Source: Priapulus caudatus
Taxonomy: Eukaryota > Priapulida > Priapulimorpha > Priapulimorphida > Priapulidae
DNA length: 29,186 bases
Assembly (NCBI RefSeq): GCF_000485595.1
Contig: NW_014579630.1
Span: forward strand, 1 to 29,186
Direction of reading: 5' to 3'
Part shown: positions 26,267-29,186 of the stretch, one piece after another
Position numbering within the stretch: the stretch's first letter is position 1
How the letters are laid out: every line of letters begins with the position of its first letter
Translations under genes and position numbers: made by a program
Notes under the pieces: generated by a model
The model's input: the letters and a program-made list of their open reading frames with translations, nothing else
Databases searched by the model: none
Told to the model about the DNA's origin: nothing

Positions 26267-26599
26267 TAAACCTATGGTAATATTTATACTGGAGTAACCA
26301 GTAACATGTTTGCTATTAGGTAAAACTTCATTTCGCTATATTTTTCTCGACTGTACAGTTATTTATGAAATACTTCCTTTAATATATATCCTACATAATA
26401 AGAAAATCTGTTAAAAATCCCAGCTCAATTTGCAATGGCATTTGCAGTCTTCACGAATGAAATTTCTAAACACTGGACCTTCGGTCCACCAAGCCAGCAA
26501 AATTTACTGGACCAGACTAAATTTTACTGGACCAATATTATTTAGACATTTTTGACAATAAAGAACAAAGCAGTAATATCATTTTGTATTTACCTATAA
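26267..26599. other. No gene recognised
   Basis: Contains a small hairpin GGACCTTCGGTCC (about 26476-26488) and repeated TTTACTGGACCA phrases (26508 and 26524); otherwise featureless. Confidence 0.5.
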
Positions 26600-26907
26600 A
26601 TAATACCTTCTACACAACTGCTATGATAACAGTATAGTAATACCTATCAATATACATCACATGCCTTCTACATACTGGGTAGTGATACCTATCAAATATA
26701 CATCAGATATGATACCTTTTACATGCTGCAATGATACAGTATGATACTTATCAAATATACATCACACACCTTCTACACACTGCTATGATAACAGTAGTGA
26801 TACTTATCAAATATACATCACATACCTTCTACACACTGCTATGATAACAGTAGTGATACTTATCAAATATACATCACATATACCTTCTACACACTGCTAT
26901 GATAACA
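26600..26907. repeat. Minisatellite, about 57-bp unit, block A
   Basis: About five to six units of CTATGATAACAGTAGTGATA, then CTTATCAAATATACATCACA, then TACCTTCTACACACTG. The rightmost units are nearly identical; the leftmost are shorter and diverged. Confidence 0.95.
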
Positions 26908-27857
26908 CAGGCTTTCAGATTTGAAAAGTACAGGAGGACTAACTAATGACTCCCCTAGGACACCATATGGGGGTCTTTTCACGCTCCATAATCACACCCT
27001 TAAGAGGCATGATGGAGAGCTGCCACTAAAAAATCACACAACCTTAAGAGGCATGATGGAGAGCTCCACTAAAATCACACCCTTAAAAGGGATGATGGAG
27101 AGCTCCTTGAGGGCTCTCCATCATGCCTCTTGGGGTGTGATGATGGAACATGACCAAGTCCTCAGTCTAGAGTGAAATCCAAAACGAAAATTGGGATGTC
27201 ATGTCAAATCCATGATTATCATTCATCTTCACCTTCATTCATTCAATGGCTTCGTCATGATTACATTCTTTTTCATCACAACAACCAACACTAACACACC
27301 AGATTAATAAAGAGTTGATCGATGTAAAAATAAACTTCTGATCTTCATCCTTAGAGACTCTAATCCATGTACCTGGCATATTTCAGCACGAAATATCATC
27401 ACAATCCATCAAAAAACTAGCCAAATTACTTATACGTAGTAGCCACGTATGTAGCGCCCTCCAGCCCTACGACTGTTATCACGTCAGCAGAAAACCACTT
27501 CTCGCCACATATAGTGGAAAAACGAGCAGGTAACTTGTGGCTACCGTGTAGGTACCTGTATTTAGATGCTGTTGTCTAGATTGTATAAACCAGAGGTAGT
27601 AACTGTACCTCTGCCATAATTCAGTTTACTTACACACCACAAATTGTTGCCGGTTTGTCTAACCTTTTTGTACCCCCTACTACATTGACAACTCTATGGA
27701 GCACTATTTCAAACATAAATACACATACTTTTTGCGTGCGCGATTTCAACCCACTTTTATGAGGCGCGCGATGAATCATGCACCGATGGCCACAATTTTT
27801 GGGTGGCGACGGTGGCAGCGCAAGCGAGATCGCGCCCCTTAAAAATGAACAGCCCTG
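26908..27857. mobile_element. Possible CAGG-ended element interrupting the minisatellite
   Basis: The intervening sequence begins CAGGCTTTCAGATTTG and ends with the reverse complement of CAGGGCTGTTCATTTTTAAG, an imperfect inverted pair with ATAACA on both flanks. The right 80 bp is GC-rich. No transposase frame is present. The flanking match may simply be minisatellite sequence, so the call is tentative. Confidence 0.45.
26991..27142. repeat. Three direct copies plus one inverted copy of a 41-bp unit
   Basis: ATCACACCCTTAAGAGGCAT, followed by GATGGAGAGCTCCACTAAAA, is repeated from 26991, 27033 and 27074. An inverted copy at 27109-27142 can pair with any of them as a hairpin of about 33 bp. 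Confidence 0.93.
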
Positions 27858-27859
27858 CA

Positions 27860-27977
27860 TAACAGATAAGGATACCTATCAAATATACATCACATACCTT
27901 CCATAACACTGCAATGATAACAGTATAGTGTGCACCTATCAAATATACATCCCATACTTCTTACACACTACAATAAC
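27860..27977. repeat. Minisatellite, block B
   Basis: Two further units of the 26600-26907 repeat, with CCTATCAAATATACATCACA and ACACTGCAATGATAACAGTA. Confidence 0.93.
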
Positions 27978-29063
27978 TAGAAACGACAGTTGTCCATTTT
28001 TTTTCGCCAACTACATGTATCCCCGTGATCGACTAGTATGAATGGATATCTCTGTAAGGACAGTAGAAGGCAGATAAAGTAAATAAGTCACAAAACAAAG
28101 GCTTTGTTAGACAAACTGGTGTGCTCTCAGATGTGCACAGTATATGGAATTCTCTGTTACCTAGCGAGGCCGAAGAGGAAATGTAAGTCGACGGGAAGGC
28201 CAACTAAGCGTCAAGGGCAGTGTCCAGTGGTTTGCGTATGCGACAGCACCTTCTCCCAAGGATGGTAAGCATACAGTTTGAGTCGGCGATAGGTCAATTA
28301 GGGGACGCGAGTTAGACGAGCGGTAAGAGAATATGATCAAGGTCAAGGTAAAGGCTGAAAATAAAGATCCACGTGACCCTGGTGGGCATTTTACCCGATC
28401 TCGGCATCAGATGCTTCAAAATTGGCATGGTGCGTAAAAGCGAACGACGCCACTCAGTTTTTGTGTAGGCAGAGATCATCGTTGCCATGGTACAAACATT
28501 TTATGTGGAAAATATTGTAGACACCCTTTAACTGTGCTGTTTTTTACCCACCACTTGTCAATGGAATTTGGCACACAGGCCGATATAACATGTCCTATAT
28601 ATAATAATATATAAATATATATTATATTTGATAGCAATCATAAATTTAAATCATAAATTGTAAATAGCAACTTTTAATACAAATATTAAATCTTAAATTT
28701 TTATTTTAAGTAAAATATTAATTTTTAATTTTTAACTTTAAATTTAGATATAATTTAATATAATTTTAATACAAATATAAATTTCATGAACAATCGGTTG
28801 GTAAAAAGTGCAGAGTTAACAGGTTCTAGATATATTTCAGACCAAAAAATGTTGTTAGCCGATGGAGGTGATGCACTACCCTCACACCAAAACGATAGGC
28901 GTCTATTGCTTTACGGGATAATCGCACTTCATGCGAAATTGAAGATGATCCGCGAGAAGCAACTGCAGCCGCGTAGAGCGCTTTCACAACGGAATCTCTG
29001 CGGCGGCGGGCGCGACCGATGCCAAACCCATAGTATCCACCACGAAACTTCGTTCGTGGGAAT
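27978..29063. other. No gene; second interruption of the minisatellite
   Basis: ACAATAAC occurs on both sides (27970-27977 and 29064-29071). Inside are an almost pure A/T stretch (about 28598-28780), a GC-rich end (28950-29060) with a short CCACGAA/TTCGTGG hairpin, and no inverted termini. A + strand frame of about 60 codons over 28090-28265 (CysLysSer-rich) is unrecognised. Confidence 0.5.
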
Positions 29064-29104
29064 ACAATAACAGTAGTGGATTACCTATCAAATATACATC
29101 ACAT
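29064..29104. repeat. Minisatellite, block C (single unit)
   Basis: ACAATAACAGTAGTGGATTA followed by CCTATCAAATATACATCACA continues the same repeat beyond the second interruption. Confidence 0.85.
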
Positions 29105-29186
29105 TTCAAATTACAATTCAATACAATTCAATTTTACAAATTAATTTACACCACGTCCTGTGTTCAGAACACGTATTATTATTAAT

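Noticed and set aside
26921-27175. 84-codon frame with repeated MMESS units
   Set aside because: It is a by-product of the 41-bp direct repeat and hairpin.
28090-28265. + strand frame of about 60 codons with Cys/Lys-rich sequence and a GTAAGT inside
   Set aside because: No recognisable domain; it lies within unclassified repetitive flank, and coding status cannot be judged.

Overview
This window is metazoan nuclear DNA. Genes are split by GT-AG introns of about 0.2 to 2 kb, base composition is mostly AT-rich with GC-rich islands, and microsatellites and decayed transposable elements are dense. The gene and repeat content suggests an invertebrate, probably aquatic: an NDUFC2 protein ending like the insect form, a Ty3/gypsy-like element, and a Pearl/HINE-like element with CCTCCGCCAAGG ends. 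I cannot name the species. I see no bacterial operon, CRISPR array, rRNA or tRNA.

Two real host genes are present, in convergent orientation. (1) A nine-exon TMEM184C-type gene (seven-transmembrane OSTalpha/TMEM184 family) lies on the + strand from 14582 to 21235. It includes a 37-nt microexon, and its spliced reading frame is 439 codons. (2) An NDUFC2 gene (complex I accessory subunit) lies on the - strand. Three exons are secure between 24307 and 23145, and a first exon near 24748-24681 is tentative. Their products are unrelated in function (membrane solute-carrier-like protein and respiratory complex I), so I propose no shared pathway.

Layout. 1-835: TG/TC simple sequence. 836-7620: gene-free DNA with degenerate tandem repeats, a pogo-type MITE (4676-4789), a decayed Myb/SANT-like domain on the - strand (6693-6980) and two copies in opposite orientation of a GC-rich dispersed repeat. 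About 8080-12136: a broken, 3'-truncated Ty3/gypsy-like retroelement on the - strand (gag, protease, RT, RNase H), split in RNase H by a 1267-bp non-autonomous DNA element (8459-9725). 12438-12612: a CAGGGGCGTGTA-type MITE. 13556-14230: a Pearl/HINE-like element just upstream of the TMEM184C start. 14582-21235: TMEM184C, with a long inverted repeat in intron 1 and a 33-bp minisatellite in intron 8. 23145-24748: NDUFC2. 25795-26266: a MITE nested inside another MITE. 26600-29104: a minisatellite of about 57 bp interrupted twice by about 1 kb of unrelated sequence.

I found no convincing new multi-gene biological system. The points most worth a second look are the nested and foldback elements around and inside TMEM184C, the microexon, the competing NDUFC2 splice donors, and the Myb/SANT relic.
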